Origin: Pseudomonadota bacterium
Lineage (GTDB): Bacteria; Desulfobacterota; Desulfobulbia; Desulfobulbales; SURF-16
DNA: 40,036 bases
Reading direction: 5' to 3'
Assembly: GCA_018816555.1 (NCBI GenBank)
Contig: JAHIVT010000024.1
Coordinates: forward strand, 1-40,036
Shown here: positions 22,482 through 30,449 of the stretch, piece by piece
Numbering within the stretch: position 1 is the stretch's first letter
How the letters are laid out: every line of letters starts with the position of its first letter
Made by a program: the position numbers and the translations under genes
The notes under the pieces: model-generated
The model's database searches: none
What the model saw: the letters and a program-made list of their open reading frames with translations, nothing else
What the model was told of the DNA's origin: nothing

Positions 22482-24254
22482 TTATCTGTCGAGCACTGCC
22501 CGTTTTCCATCCAGATGCGAAACAACAGCCTTGGCGAGCTTCCGGTGATCTTCCTCCAACACCCAGTTGGCGCCATAATCAACCCTGCATTTATCCAAAA
22601 GGTATTCAATCATCGGCTTGGACCCTCTGACCGGCAGATTGGGGAAAAAAGTGGTAATGCCGCTTGCCACCATGCACTGCCCGGTAGCGACGATCTTCTC
22701 GCTGGTCCAGGAAGCCGAGGCCACGACCAGGGGCAGATCCGCGAAGTCATTCCCCAACCCCTCTTCGATCAAAGACGAGGCGATGGTCAGCAGGCGGTTG
22801 CTTTCCGTGCATTGCCCCAGCGACAAAACCGGATTGATCCCGAGTTCGCGGCAGGCGGCTGTCAGTAATGAGCCAGCCTTGGCCCACACGTCGTCTCCCT
22901 GCATCATTCCAGCCCGGGCCAGGGATTCAGAGACGCAGCCGCCGGCCATGACCAGAATATCGTGTGAAAGCAGTGCCTCGGCCAGGTCGAGATGTCCGTC
23001 GCCATGGACTCGATAATTATCGCAACCGATCAGAAAAACGATACCGCGCACGGCACCTGTTTTTATCTGCCGGGCAAGCCCCCTTGCGTCAATGGAGTCA
23101 TGCCGGCGCATGGTTGTCTTCACGGCCTCGACCGCCTCGTCCATTTCTTTCTTCGCCCTTTTGGCAAAGGCGGCAATGCCCATCATAAGGATGGCCCTGG
23201 CGTTTTCCAGCCCCCCGGGACCTGTCAGTTCGAAATGCTCCGCCCCGGCCATTTTTATGGAATTACCGACGGAAACGATTCGTGTGTGAAATAACCGGGC
23301 AGCCTTGCAGGCGGCAGGCATGACGCACGAACCACCGACCACCAGGACATCGACGGCGCCGCTCTGCACCATGCTTTCCTGTTCGCCGATGGCGCCGGAG
23401 ATCAGATTGATTCCTCGGGCCCGTGAATTTCCCAGGGAGGATTTGACGCCGGGGTCGTCAAGCCCGTTAAGCAGCGCCTCCAAGGCCAGGGGACTCTGGC
23501 TGTAGATCAGGATGTTGATCTTGTCGTTTCGCAGGCACCCCTCCCTGGCGCTCGCCGGGGGCGGGGCGGGAAACATGATATCATTAAGCAGGCCGAAGAC
23601 TCGGGAAGCGCCCCAGCCGTCGGCCAGTGCGCAACGGCTGGTCTGGCGGAGGATATTAACGTACTCCTGATCAACTCCCATATGGGTCCGGTGCATAAGT
23701 TCCACCACTTCCCGGTCAAGCCCCCGGGGGCTTACGCCCAATTCGCGCCAGATCCGGCGACGTTTTTCCGGGACAAACTTCAACAGCGCCAGCTCATCTT
23801 CTTGGTTACCGAACTCGGCCAGCAGTCTTTCACCCACAGCCTGGACCAGCTCATTTTTGTCCAGCCCCACGTGATCCAGTTCAAAAAGCCGGGCCAGTTC
23901 AACAAGCCGCGGCTGGTCATGAATCATGAAGGGTGATTCTCCCCGGACCGTTGCCCTTAACGCCCGGACCATCTCTCTGGCCTCCTCCACCTGCCTGGAA
24001 ACACCGGCGCCAACGATTCTGGCGAAATTTCTGGCCGCTACCGTGTCGGCAGTGGCCCCGCAGACCCCGATTAAATCCTGCACACCATCAATGATCTGGC
24101 ATGGGCCCATGTTACAGTTGCGGCAACAGGTCCCACCTGAACCGAACAAACACATGGACATTTCGCGGTCACTGATTCTGTCCACGGCATTACTAAATGT
24201 GGGTGGGGACTGCCCATGGGAGGACTTCCTTGTCTTATTCATTGAATTGTTCAT
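22482..24254 (-). CDS. cooS: CooS-family carbon monoxide dehydrogenase homologue with altered C-cluster site
   Basis: This encodes 590 residues from ATG 24254 (AGGA, 7 nt upstream); longer starts overlap the FmdE-like gene. The D- and B-cluster cysteines are all present: Cys35, Cys43, then Cys44, Cys47, Cys52 and Cys65, in CLFGSGGTCCRNCNMGPC and IGVCGAT. Of the C-cluster ligands of Carboxydothermus CODH-II, counterparts of Cys333, Cys446, Cys476 and Cys526 are present (Cys310, 411, 440, 482), as is the Lys563 counterpart (Lys520). The His261 region HGHNP reads YSQSP, and the Cys295 region ICCTGN reads GAIGEQ. The two ligands of the pendant iron are therefore missing. CO oxidation by the normal mechanism is doubtful; a hybrid-cluster-like or other redox role is possible. 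It is co-transcribed with the genes on either side. Confidence 0.88.
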   Translation of the reverse strand: MNNSMNKTRKSSHGQSPPTFSNAVDRISDREMSMCLFGSGGTCCRNCNMGPCQIIDGVQDLIGVCGATADTVAARNFARIVGAGVSRQVEEAREMVRALRATVRGESPFMIHDQPRLVELARLFELDHVGLDKNELVQAVGERLLAEFGNQEDELALLKFVPEKRRRIWRELGVSPRGLDREVVELMHRTHMGVDQEYVNILRQTSRCALADGWGASRVFGLLNDIMFPAPPPASAREGCLRNDKINILIYSQSPLALEALLNGLDDPGVKSSLGNSRARGINLISGAIGEQESMVQSGAVDVLVVGGSCVMPAACKAARLFHTRIVSVGNSIKMAGAEHFELTGPGGLENARAILMMGIAAFAKRAKKEMDEAVEAVKTTMRRHDSIDARGLARQIKTGAVRGIVFLIGCDNYRVHGDGHLDLAEALLSHDILVMAGGCVSESLARAGMMQGDDVWAKAGSLLTAACRELGINPVLSLGQCTESNRLLTIASSLIEEGLGNDFADLPLVVASASWTSEKIVATGQCMVASGITTFFPNLPVRGSKPMIEYLLDKCRVDYGANWVLEEDHRKLAKAVVSHLDGKRAVLDR

Positions 24255-24277
24255 TCTTGATTCCTGTTGCATTTCCG

Positions 24278-24880
24278 TTAATGATACATGAACCAGGCGG
24301 GTTCCAGACCGGAACAGGTTTGACAGCATATTTGTCCTTCAATGTCCCAGGCATTCTGGACGAAAGACGATTTCCCGCATCGACAGCACCGGATAGTACT
24401 GTTATTCTCCGCAGTTTGCAGAAGAGGGCGGCAACGTATCTGGCGGATCTTGCAGAAGCTGTCCACCGGGCGTTTGAGAATCGACTCGACCAGCAGGTCA
24501 AGCCCGGTTCGATATATTTCCACCACCGCAGGTTTATCCATGGCAAGATGCGGCTCCAGAGATCGCAACCCCTGCGACAGAACAATATGCTTTCGGATCA
24601 GGGTAAAATGAAGCGCCGTGCCGGTAACGGCGTGATAGAAGAGAAAATCCCATGGCCGCGGTGTTTCCGTCACGGTGACCTGACCGTAACAGCCATGTTC
24701 ACGGGACAGATAGGACAGGGCAAAGGCGGCATCACCTTCCGCGGCCACTGCTATTCTCACTTCCTGCAGACCGTCGAAGAATTCATGCACATACTTGCCT
24801 ATCTGCCAGCCGATGGCGAGATCAGGGCTCAGATGCCCCATTCTCTGGGTCAAACCGTATAATTCAATTGGTACCAGCAT
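24278..24880 (-). CDS. FmdE-like protein with C-terminal zinc ribbon
   Basis: This encodes 200 residues. 'MGHLSPDLAIGWQIGKYV' aligns with the start of FmdE-family proteins (usual form HGHLCPGLAIGYR), and the end CCRCGKSSF … ICCQTCSG (Cys165/168, Cys186/189) is the zinc-ribbon-like tail of the same family. FmdE was named from formylmethanofuran dehydrogenase operons; its biochemical role is poorly known and linked to metal or cofactor handling. Here the usual first His and the Cys of HGHLCPG are replaced (Met and Ser), so a metal site may be lost. The start at 24880 has AGAGGAG. It lies 23 nt before the CooS homologue and 80 nt after the ChlI-like gene. Confidence 0.72.
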   Translation of the reverse strand: MLVPIELYGLTQRMGHLSPDLAIGWQIGKYVHEFFDGLQEVRIAVAAEGDAAFALSYLSREHGCYGQVTVTETPRPWDFLFYHAVTGTALHFTLIRKHIVLSQGLRSLEPHLAMDKPAVVEIYRTGLDLLVESILKRPVDSFCKIRQIRCRPLLQTAENNSTIRCCRCGKSSFVQNAWDIEGQICCQTCSGLEPAWFMYH

Positions 24881-24960
24881 AGCTTGTCTCCTCTGTTCAA
24901 CTTGCTTTTCAAAAACAGCTCAATGGTCTCGGGGTACATGAGTATCCGGAATTGAAAAAT

Positions 24961-25893
24961 TTAACACTTGATAACAAAATCAATCTGTTGTGGAGGTGTC
25001 TGTAGAATCATCTTTGCTGATCTGTCGAGATCTTTTCCGCTAACCATTTTTCTTCCACACAGGGCCGCCAAGGCACAGGCCGCCGTTTGCAGTTTGCTTC
25101 TCAATTTCTGGGGATCGTCTTCATTCGAACCGGAAAAAGCCGCAAGCCGTTCTTGAATGTGCCCGGGAACCTGTACAGCGGGGAGCAACTTATTTGCCGC
25201 AGGTAGCAGCCCATAAGGATTTTCGCCTAACCATGACATCGGCGCAGAGTGGTCCTGCCTGTTTCTGCAACATGAATCCTCCGCGGGACTTTCCGCTCTG
25301 TTGGCATACAGGCCAAAACAGTCGAGCTCCCGGCGGGTCAAACCATGAGCCTCGGAATCGACGGAAGCAATAAGAAGAAATGAGGTTGGCCATTCATCCC
25401 CTTCAACATGCACCAGTCGTTCGCGGAAAGCGGCGAAGATCTTTTCCCGAAGATCTGCTCCAAGACGATTGATTTGCGGCACATAAAGTACGCCTTGGTC
25501 AACTGCTGCAAGCAAGTTAGGACAAAAATCAGGACAAACCCGCGCATGAACCGATTCTTCATGATCACCATAACGATTTTCTGCTCGGCAATCAGCCGGA
25601 ACGGTTACCAGTGGGCGAGGCTTTATTAAAAAATGACGACCACCAGCGCGATGGCCGGCGCCTCCTGTAAAACCACCCCGCCCTGGACGGCAACACCTCT
25701 TTTCAATCAAAGGGGGTAGCAGAGCTGCCAGACATTTGACCGCAGCTTCATTTGCCGTCTCTTCATGGCCGAAAAGAAGGACTCCGCCGATTTTTGGATC
25801 AACGGCGCATACCAGTAGGGCAAGGATTGCATTCTCGTCTGCCGAAAGACAATGTTCTGAGATGATGCTTATTGGTCCAGTGTTACTTTTCAT
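24961..25893 (-). CDS. ChlI/BchI-like AAA protein lacking Walker A and B residues
   Basis: This encodes 310 residues. The N-terminus (ENAILALLVCAVDPKIGGVLLFG), the middle (GVLYVPQINRLGADLREKIF … FLLIASVDSEAHGLTRRELDCFGLY) and the C-terminal helical lid (ALAALCGRKMVSGKDLDRSA) match the metal-chelatase ATPase subunit ChlI/BchI. The P-loop, normally GxRGTGKS, reads GHEETANE (42-49). Walker B, normally LYVDEVN, reads LYVPQIN (136-142). DRFGL, with its conserved Arg, reads DCFGL. All ATPase residues are gone while the fold pattern remains. Many added cysteines (CCRPG, CPDFC, SCCRN) may bind metal. No Shine-Dalgarno precedes 25893; the mRNA may be nearly leaderless. It is first in the operon. Confidence 0.78.
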   Translation of the reverse strand: MKSNTGPISIISEHCLSADENAILALLVCAVDPKIGGVLLFGHEETANEAAVKCLAALLPPLIEKRCCRPGRGGFTGGAGHRAGGRHFLIKPRPLVTVPADCRAENRYGDHEESVHARVCPDFCPNLLAAVDQGVLYVPQINRLGADLREKIFAAFRERLVHVEGDEWPTSFLLIASVDSEAHGLTRRELDCFGLYANRAESPAEDSCCRNRQDHSAPMSWLGENPYGLLPAANKLLPAVQVPGHIQERLAAFSGSNEDDPQKLRSKLQTAACALAALCGRKMVSGKDLDRSAKMILQTPPQQIDFVIKC

Positions 25894-25904
25894 AATTTAT
25901 TCTG

Positions 25905-25937
25905 CTTATAATGTTACGATTATTTAAAAAGTAACAC
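25905..25937 (-). promoter_or_regulatory. Candidate NikR-like operator and promoter of the ChlI-like/cooS operon
   Basis: ATGTTAC (25911-25917), 13 bases, then GTAACAC (25931-25937) forms an inverted repeat one base away from GTGTTAC-N13-GTAACAC, the form I recall for deltaproteobacterial NikR sites. On the minus strand TATAAG (25905-25910) directly follows, a plausible -10 box 11 bases before the start codon, so a bound repressor would block the promoter. A further GTGTTAC half-site lies at 25880-25886 inside the gene start. No nikR gene is in the window. Confidence 0.55.
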
Positions 25938-26052
25938 ATAATAAAAATTAAAAATTCCTGCAATATAAAAGTGTTGTTCGAAAATGGTTAGCCACCCTCA
26001 CATTTTTTATATGCCATCCCATTTAAAAAAAAGGCATAGAATGAGGCTGTTA

Positions 26053-26078
26053 CAGTGCGGTCTGGCAAGGTCGCACTG
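26053..26078. repeat. 7-bp inverted repeat ahead of arsR
   Basis: CAGTGCG and CGCACTG are separated by 12 bases. No U-run follows on either strand. It lies between the two divergent promoters and could be an operator or a weak bidirectional terminator. Confidence 0.35.
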
Positions 26079-26090
26079 CAAGGAGTACTA

Positions 26091-26121
26091 TTGACATGAA
26101 TTTTTTTTCATATTAAATGTC
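26091..26121 (+). promoter_or_regulatory. Candidate promoter/ArsR operator
   Basis: A perfect TTGACA (26091-26096) is followed by an AT-rich -10 region near 26111-26118. Nested inverted repeats overlap it: ATGAA/TTCAT (26096-26112) and GACAT/ATGTC (26093-26121). A repressor sitting here would cover the promoter, fitting autoregulation by ArsR. Confidence 0.55.
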
Positions 26122-26150
26122 TTTCATAACTTACTGAGGAAGGATAAAAA

Positions 26151-26444
26151 ATGCTGACAGGAAGAAACGGTAAATCGTGCCCGGAATTATTAAAGGCCCT
26201 TGCGGATCAAACCAGGCTTGCGGTGCTCCTGCAACTTATGCATGGGCCGCAATATGTGCAGGAATTGAATGCAGCGTTGGGGGTGGAGCAAACCTTGTTT
26301 TCCCACCATTTAAAGATCTTACGTCGGATGGGGCTCGTGATCGCGGAGCGATCCGGCAAGGGGGTCCTCTATCAACTGGCGCCCGGCGTAGCCTCTGAAA
26401 AGGGCGATGCCATCAACCTGGGTTGTTGTGAACTGAAATTTTAA
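26151..26444 (+). CDS. arsR: ArsR-family metalloregulatory repressor
   Basis: This encodes 97 residues with a winged-helix core (LLKALADQTRLAVLLQLM … QTLFSHHLKILRRMGLVIAERSGKG) typical of ArsR/SmtB dimers. As(III) is usually sensed by three Cys. Here they are limited to Cys10 near the N-terminus and Cys92-Cys93 at the C-terminus, a set resembling the C-terminal type of Acidithiobacillus ArsR rather than the CVC motif of plasmid R773. It should leave its operator when As(III) binds and derepress the two following genes. GAGGAAGGA precedes the ATG. Confidence 0.9.
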   Translation: MLTGRNGKSCPELLKALADQTRLAVLLQLMHGPQYVQELNAALGVEQTLFSHHLKILRRMGLVIAERSGKGVLYQLAPGVASEKGDAINLGCCELKF

Positions 26445-26455
26445 CTGGAGATCAA

Positions 26456-27274
26456 ATGCAATATACACATGAATTTTTCGGGGAATTGATCGGCACCTTT
26501 ATTCTGGTCTTTTTCGGTTGCGGCTCGGTTGCGGTAACGGTGCTTTTCTCTGCCCACGCCGGTCTTTTTCAGGTTGCGGCGGTTTGGGGTATGGGGGTGA
26601 TGCTGGCCATTTACGCCACCCGTCATCTTTCCTGCGCGCATCTCAATCCAGCGGTGAGTGTGGCCATGGTGCTTGGTCGCAGGATGTCGGCCCGCAGGCT
26701 GCCGGTTTATGTCGGCGCTCAGTTCATTGGGGCCTTTCTGGCTGCCGCACTACTTTACGCCTTGTTTTCCGGCTCAATCCTTGCCTACGAAGCCGTGCAT
26801 GGCATTGTTCGGGGAACCCCGGAATCGGTGCAAACCGCCATGATGTTCGGGGAATTTTATCCGAATCCCGGCGCCGGCAGCGTGGCGGTGGTCTCGTTTT
26901 GGAACGCCTTTGGCGCCGAGGCGGCCGGCACCTTTCTATTGGTGATCATGATTTTTGCCCTGACAGAGGGCTGCAATGTCGGCCGCCCCGATGACGCTCT
27001 GGCGCCGCTCTTTATCGGGATTACCGTGGCCGCGATAATCTGCGTGGTGGCGCCGCTTACCCAGGCAGGCCTTAACCCGGCCCGGGACCTTGGTCCCCGG
27101 CTCTTTGCCTGGCTTGCCGGCTGGGATCGCGCCGCCCTTCCGGATGACCAGTATGGCTTCATTACCATTTACGTGCTGGCTCCGCTGGTGGGCGGCTCCG
27201 CCGCGTCACTGCTTTTTGTCCGGTTTCTTGAACCGATGTTGTCCAAAAAAAATAATTGTTCATGTTGTGATTGA
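26456..27274 (+). CDS. Aquaglyceroporin, probable arsenite channel
   Basis: This encodes 272 residues of a MIP-family protein with six membrane helices and two NPA boxes (HLNPAVS at 62-68, LNPARD at 206-211). Asp after the second NPAR marks the glycerol-type (GlpF) pore, which passes As(OH)3. Context with arsR and arsM points to AqpS-like arsenite movement rather than glycerol use. It ends in a cysteine cluster (CSCCD) that could bind arsenic or regulate gating. It is 11 nt after arsR with GGAGATC before its ATG. Confidence 0.88.
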   Translation: MQYTHEFFGELIGTFILVFFGCGSVAVTVLFSAHAGLFQVAAVWGMGVMLAIYATRHLSCAHLNPAVSVAMVLGRRMSARRLPVYVGAQFIGAFLAAALLYALFSGSILAYEAVHGIVRGTPESVQTAMMFGEFYPNPGAGSVAVVSFWNAFGAEAAGTFLLVIMIFALTEGCNVGRPDDALAPLFIGITVAAIICVVAPLTQAGLNPARDLGPRLFAWLAGWDRAALPDDQYGFITIYVLAPLVGGSAASLLFVRFLEPMLSKKNNCSCCD

Positions 27275-27298
27275 ACATTGAAAACAGAAGGAGAAGAC

Positions 27299-28360
27299 AT
27301 GTCCACTGACACCTTTACAATAAAACAACTCCAGGAATATTACGGAAAGATCCTCATGGGAAACAAGGATCTTCAGGCAAATGCCTGTTGTTGCACTGAT
27401 GGGAATCAGACCCCGGCCATAAGGGCCGCGCTTGCCGAGGTTAACCCCGAGATCTGCGACAGGTTTTATGGCTGTGGCTCACCCCTGCCGCCGTTGCTGG
27501 ACGGTAGCACCATCCTCGATCTGGGCTGCGGCTTCGGCCGGGACACCTTTCTTGCCGCCCGGCTTGTCGGTCCTGCCGGGTATGTGATCGGGGTGGATAT
27601 GACCGAAGAACAGCTTGAGGTTGCCCGCTGCAATATTGATTCCCAGATGAAGACGTTTGGGTTTGCCAAACCAAACATTGATTTCAGGCAGGGGTATATC
27701 GAAGACCTCAAGGCCCTGGATATTGCCGACGGCTCCATTGACGTGGTGATCTCCAACTGCGTCATCAACCTATCGCCGGATAAAAAAAATGTTTTTTCAG
27801 AAATTTTCCGGGTCTTGAAACCGGGCGGGGAACTGTTCTTTACCGATGTCTTTGCCGGTCGCCGGGTCCCCGTCCGGTTTCAGGCCGATCCTGTCTTGCA
27901 TGGAGAATGCCTGGCCGGCGCCATGTACCGGGAGGATTTCCGCAGGCTCCTGCGAGATTTGGGCTGCCTCGACTTTCGCCAGACCTGCAGCCGCAGGATA
28001 AACCTCAATAACCCGGAAATCGAAATGAAAATCGGCATGGTGGATTTTTATTCCGTTACGATCCGGGCCTTTAAACTCAAAAGCCTGGAAGACATCTGTG
28101 AAGACTATGGCCAGACAGCAACCTACCACGGCACCATAGCCGACTTTTCCCATTTCTTTGACCTGGACGACCACCATCGCCTCATCACCGGCAAACCCAT
28201 GCTGGTCTGCGGCAACACCGCCTCAATGCTTGCGGAGACCCGCTACGCGTTTCACTTCACCATAACCGGAGATCGCTCCACCCATTTCGGCGCTTTTGAC
28301 TGCGCTCCCGCCGCCAGCAAGAACGAAAATGAGGAAGACCGCGGTGGGGCTTGTTGCTGA
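27299..28360 (+). CDS. arsM: Arsenite S-adenosylmethionine methyltransferase
   Basis: This encodes 353 residues. The SAM-binding motif is ILDLGCGFGRD (72-82). The As(III)-binding cysteines expected in ArsM are visible: CCC at 30-32, Cys154 in SNCVINLSP and Cys204 in GECLAGAMY. The start at 27299 has AAGGAGA; a frame start 21 bases earlier is less likely. It methylates As(III) to methylated and volatile species and forms an operon with arsR and the channel. The C-terminal portion ends in GGACC, an extra metal-thiol-type tail. Confidence 0.94.
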   Translation: MSTDTFTIKQLQEYYGKILMGNKDLQANACCCTDGNQTPAIRAALAEVNPEICDRFYGCGSPLPPLLDGSTILDLGCGFGRDTFLAARLVGPAGYVIGVDMTEEQLEVARCNIDSQMKTFGFAKPNIDFRQGYIEDLKALDIADGSIDVVISNCVINLSPDKKNVFSEIFRVLKPGGELFFTDVFAGRRVPVRFQADPVLHGECLAGAMYREDFRRLLRDLGCLDFRQTCSRRINLNNPEIEMKIGMVDFYSVTIRAFKLKSLEDICEDYGQTATYHGTIADFSHFFDLDDHHRLITGKPMLVCGNTASMLAETRYAFHFTITGDRSTHFGAFDCAPAASKNENEEDRGGACC

Positions 28361-28497
28361 CCAGAAGAGAACAAGCTGCACGCCTATTTTTGAGATTAAT
28401 CCCGGATTTTTGATTTCCCTGGAGAATGAATTATTTCCCCCTTGATGCGCGGAGGTCTTCCAAGGAAACGGCAATTCGCTGGAATCTCTCGCAATAG

Positions 28498-29295
28498 TCA
28501 AAATATATATGGTATCTCCGGTGCTTTGGTTTCTTCCACAGAAGCCTGTTTGAGAACTGGGATGGAGTCCTTGTTTTTCTTTTCCAGCTCAAAAACGCCT
28601 CTTACCCTGACCCAGGTGTTGTCGGGAAATTCCGACTGGTCCGATTCCAGAATTATCAGCGCAAGAGGGATGGCGTCAGCCGCGCAACAGTTAATCATAA
28701 AACGAAACACAACCATTGCCTTCTCCCCGAAGTCTTTTTGAACCTTCCTGTTTTTGGTAAACATTCCGATTACGGAAATTATCCTGCCTTTGTATTTTTT
28801 GGGGTTCATGTAAATATCGAGCATCGATACCTCTTCCTGTGGGGCTGCCGGTGCGGAGAGGACTTTCTCTTCCGCTCCCGTATCGACATCGGCTCCCATG
28901 GTAGTTGACTGCTCCAAGCCAGGAGCCTCACCGGTGCCCGGTGAAACAGCGGTCGGTGTGTTCATGGCTACTGAAGGCAAGCCGAGGGAACGATTCTGGA
29001 AGGCATTGGAATCAAGTCCTTGTTTTCCGGAGTTGAGCATATAGGCGAGGGGCAGGATGAGAATACAGCCGCGGACCATCTCCAGCATACCAAGCGGGCG
29101 TGACTTCGCAACAAGACTGCCGCTGAGCAGAAAACACGCCAGGGTTACTATGCCAAGGCCAAGCAGGATGCCGAATTCAGACCGCAGGAAAATAGTGTAC
29201 CGTTGATGAAGAAGAAGGAAAACAAGGGCAATAATCCAAAGCAGGAACACGACGGTTCGCCACCACTCTTGCCGTATCGTAAAAAAGGAGTTCAT
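28498..29295 (-). CDS. YcgQ/DUF1980-like membrane protein
   Basis: This encodes 265 residues from the ATG at 29295 with GGGAGGTG upstream. Three hydrophobic segments lie near the N-terminus (about 12-30, 38-60, 67-85). A linker follows, then a soluble domain (LDIYMNPKKYKGRIISVIGMF … VVFRFMINCCAADAIPLALII) that matches the DUF1980/YcgQ family with its conserved CCAAD motif. In Bacillus, YcgQ is paired with the permease YcgR under zinc control. Here it overlaps the YraQ-like permease by 4 nt in a zinc-uptake operon, supporting a joint zinc-related role. The exact function is unknown. Confidence 0.85.
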   Translation of the reverse strand: MNSFFTIRQEWWRTVVFLLWIIALVFLLLHQRYTIFLRSEFGILLGLGIVTLACFLLSGSLVAKSRPLGMLEMVRGCILILPLAYMLNSGKQGLDSNAFQNRSLGLPSVAMNTPTAVSPGTGEAPGLEQSTTMGADVDTGAEEKVLSAPAAPQEEVSMLDIYMNPKKYKGRIISVIGMFTKNRKVQKDFGEKAMVVFRFMINCCAADAIPLALIILESDQSEFPDNTWVRVRGVFELEKKNKDSIPVLKQASVEETKAPEIPYIF

Positions 29296-30449
29296 GGCAG
29301 GGCACCTCCCATTACCAATTCCAGTAAGAGCGCCACGGCAAGGACCGCTACCAGGATAAATACCGATAGCACCGCGATGGTCCGTTTGCGGAAGAGGCTT
29401 TGATACATGAGCAGGAGCTTCAGGTCGAACATGGGTCCGGTCAGCAAAAAGGCCATCTGGGCCGGTAACGGCATCAGGCCCCGGAATGAAGCGGCGATAA
29501 AGGCGTCGGCCTCGGAACAAAGATTCAAGAGAATGGCGAGCGCCATCATGAGTATTGAGGGGAGACCGAAGTATCCGGCAAAGCCTAAAAAAAATTTTCG
29601 GTCAATGTATGTCTGGGCCAAGGCCGCGATGAAAGCGCCGATGACCAGAAAATGGCCCACTGACAAAAAATCGTTAGCCGCATGGCGGCAAGCGGCGGCA
29701 AGTTTTCCTCCCAGGGCTGCGTCCTCATGGTCATGGCCGCAGCCACAGGAAAATCCGTCGTTCTTCTCATGAAAAAAGGGAAGAGGGATAGCCTCCGCAA
29801 GGTTCGGGAACCGGACATCCCCCTCCGGCGGAGCGAGGAGGGATTGGCTGCAGTGACAAGAGGGGGTTTCCGACGGGCGCAAGTCGGCTCTGAAAGCCTG
29901 GTCGGCATGGAACAACCGGCTCATACCCAGACCGACGACCACGGCAATCAGATATCCCCCCCCTAAACGCAACAGCACAATCAGGCCGTCGAATTTATAG
30001 GCCAGCGCCGTGGAGGCAACCACGATTGGATTGACAATGGGACCGCCAAGGAGATAGGCGATGGCCGCCCCCGCCGGCAACCCCTTTCGGGTCAAGCGTC
30101 TTACCACCGGCACCACGGCGCACTCGCAGACCGGAAAGACAAGCCCCAGTCCGGCGGCGATAAAAACCGACAGCCAGGGACGCTTTTTCGGCAACAGGGC
30201 GGTCATCCGTTCACGGCTGATAAAGATTTCCACCAGCCCTCCGACCATGGAACCGAAGAGCATAAAGGGCAAGGCCTCGAGGATGATGCTGGTAAAGATG
30301 AGTGAAAGTGACTGGATACTCTGTTGACTGTGAGCTGCAAGCAGAAGGGTTCCGGCAACAATCAGGAAGGACAGTTCCAGCAGCATACCAAAACGTGGAA
30401 TGCCGGTCTTCCGTGCGGTGCCCATATTTTTTGTTGCGGTTAAACTCAT
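29292..30449 (-). CDS. YraQ/YcgR-family (DUF318) permease
   Basis: This encodes 385 residues from ATG 30449, which overlaps the znuB stop by 4 nt. It has about eight to ten membrane helices, the family motif FPVCECAVVPV, and LLGGPIVNPIV repeated later as LTGPMFDLKLL. Between the two halves lies a Cys/His-rich loop (CHCSQ, then CGCGHDHEDA) likely to bind metal. The two-permease-half layout fits DUF318, a family implicated in metal handling; B. subtilis YcgR/YcgQ are zinc-regulated. Location after znuACB suggests zinc movement. Confidence 0.87.
   Translation of the reverse strand: MSLTATKNMGTARKTGIPRFGMLLELSFLIVAGTLLLAAHSQQSIQSLSLIFTSIILEALPFMLFGSMVGGLVEIFISRERMTALLPKKRPWLSVFIAAGLGLVFPVCECAVVPVVRRLTRKGLPAGAAIAYLLGGPIVNPIVVASTALAYKFDGLIVLLRLGGGYLIAVVVGLGMSRLFHADQAFRADLRPSETPSCHCSQSLLAPPEGDVRFPNLAEAIPLPFFHEKNDGFSCGCGHDHEDAALGGKLAAACRHAANDFLSVGHFLVIGAFIAALAQTYIDRKFFLGFAGYFGLPSILMMALAILLNLCSEADAFIAASFRGLMPLPAQMAFLLTGPMFDLKLLLMYQSLFRKRTIAVLSVFILVAVLAVALLLELVMGGALP

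Noticed and set aside
24254-24329. Earlier start for the CooS homologue, adding up to 25 residues
   Set aside because: It would overlap the FmdE-like gene and lacks a ribosome binding site; ATG 24254 has AGGA at good spacing.
26010-26038. TATGCC/GGCATA inverted repeat ahead of arsR as an operator
   Set aside because: Short arms with a 17-base A/T-rich spacer are easily chance; the repeats over the TTGACA box are better placed.
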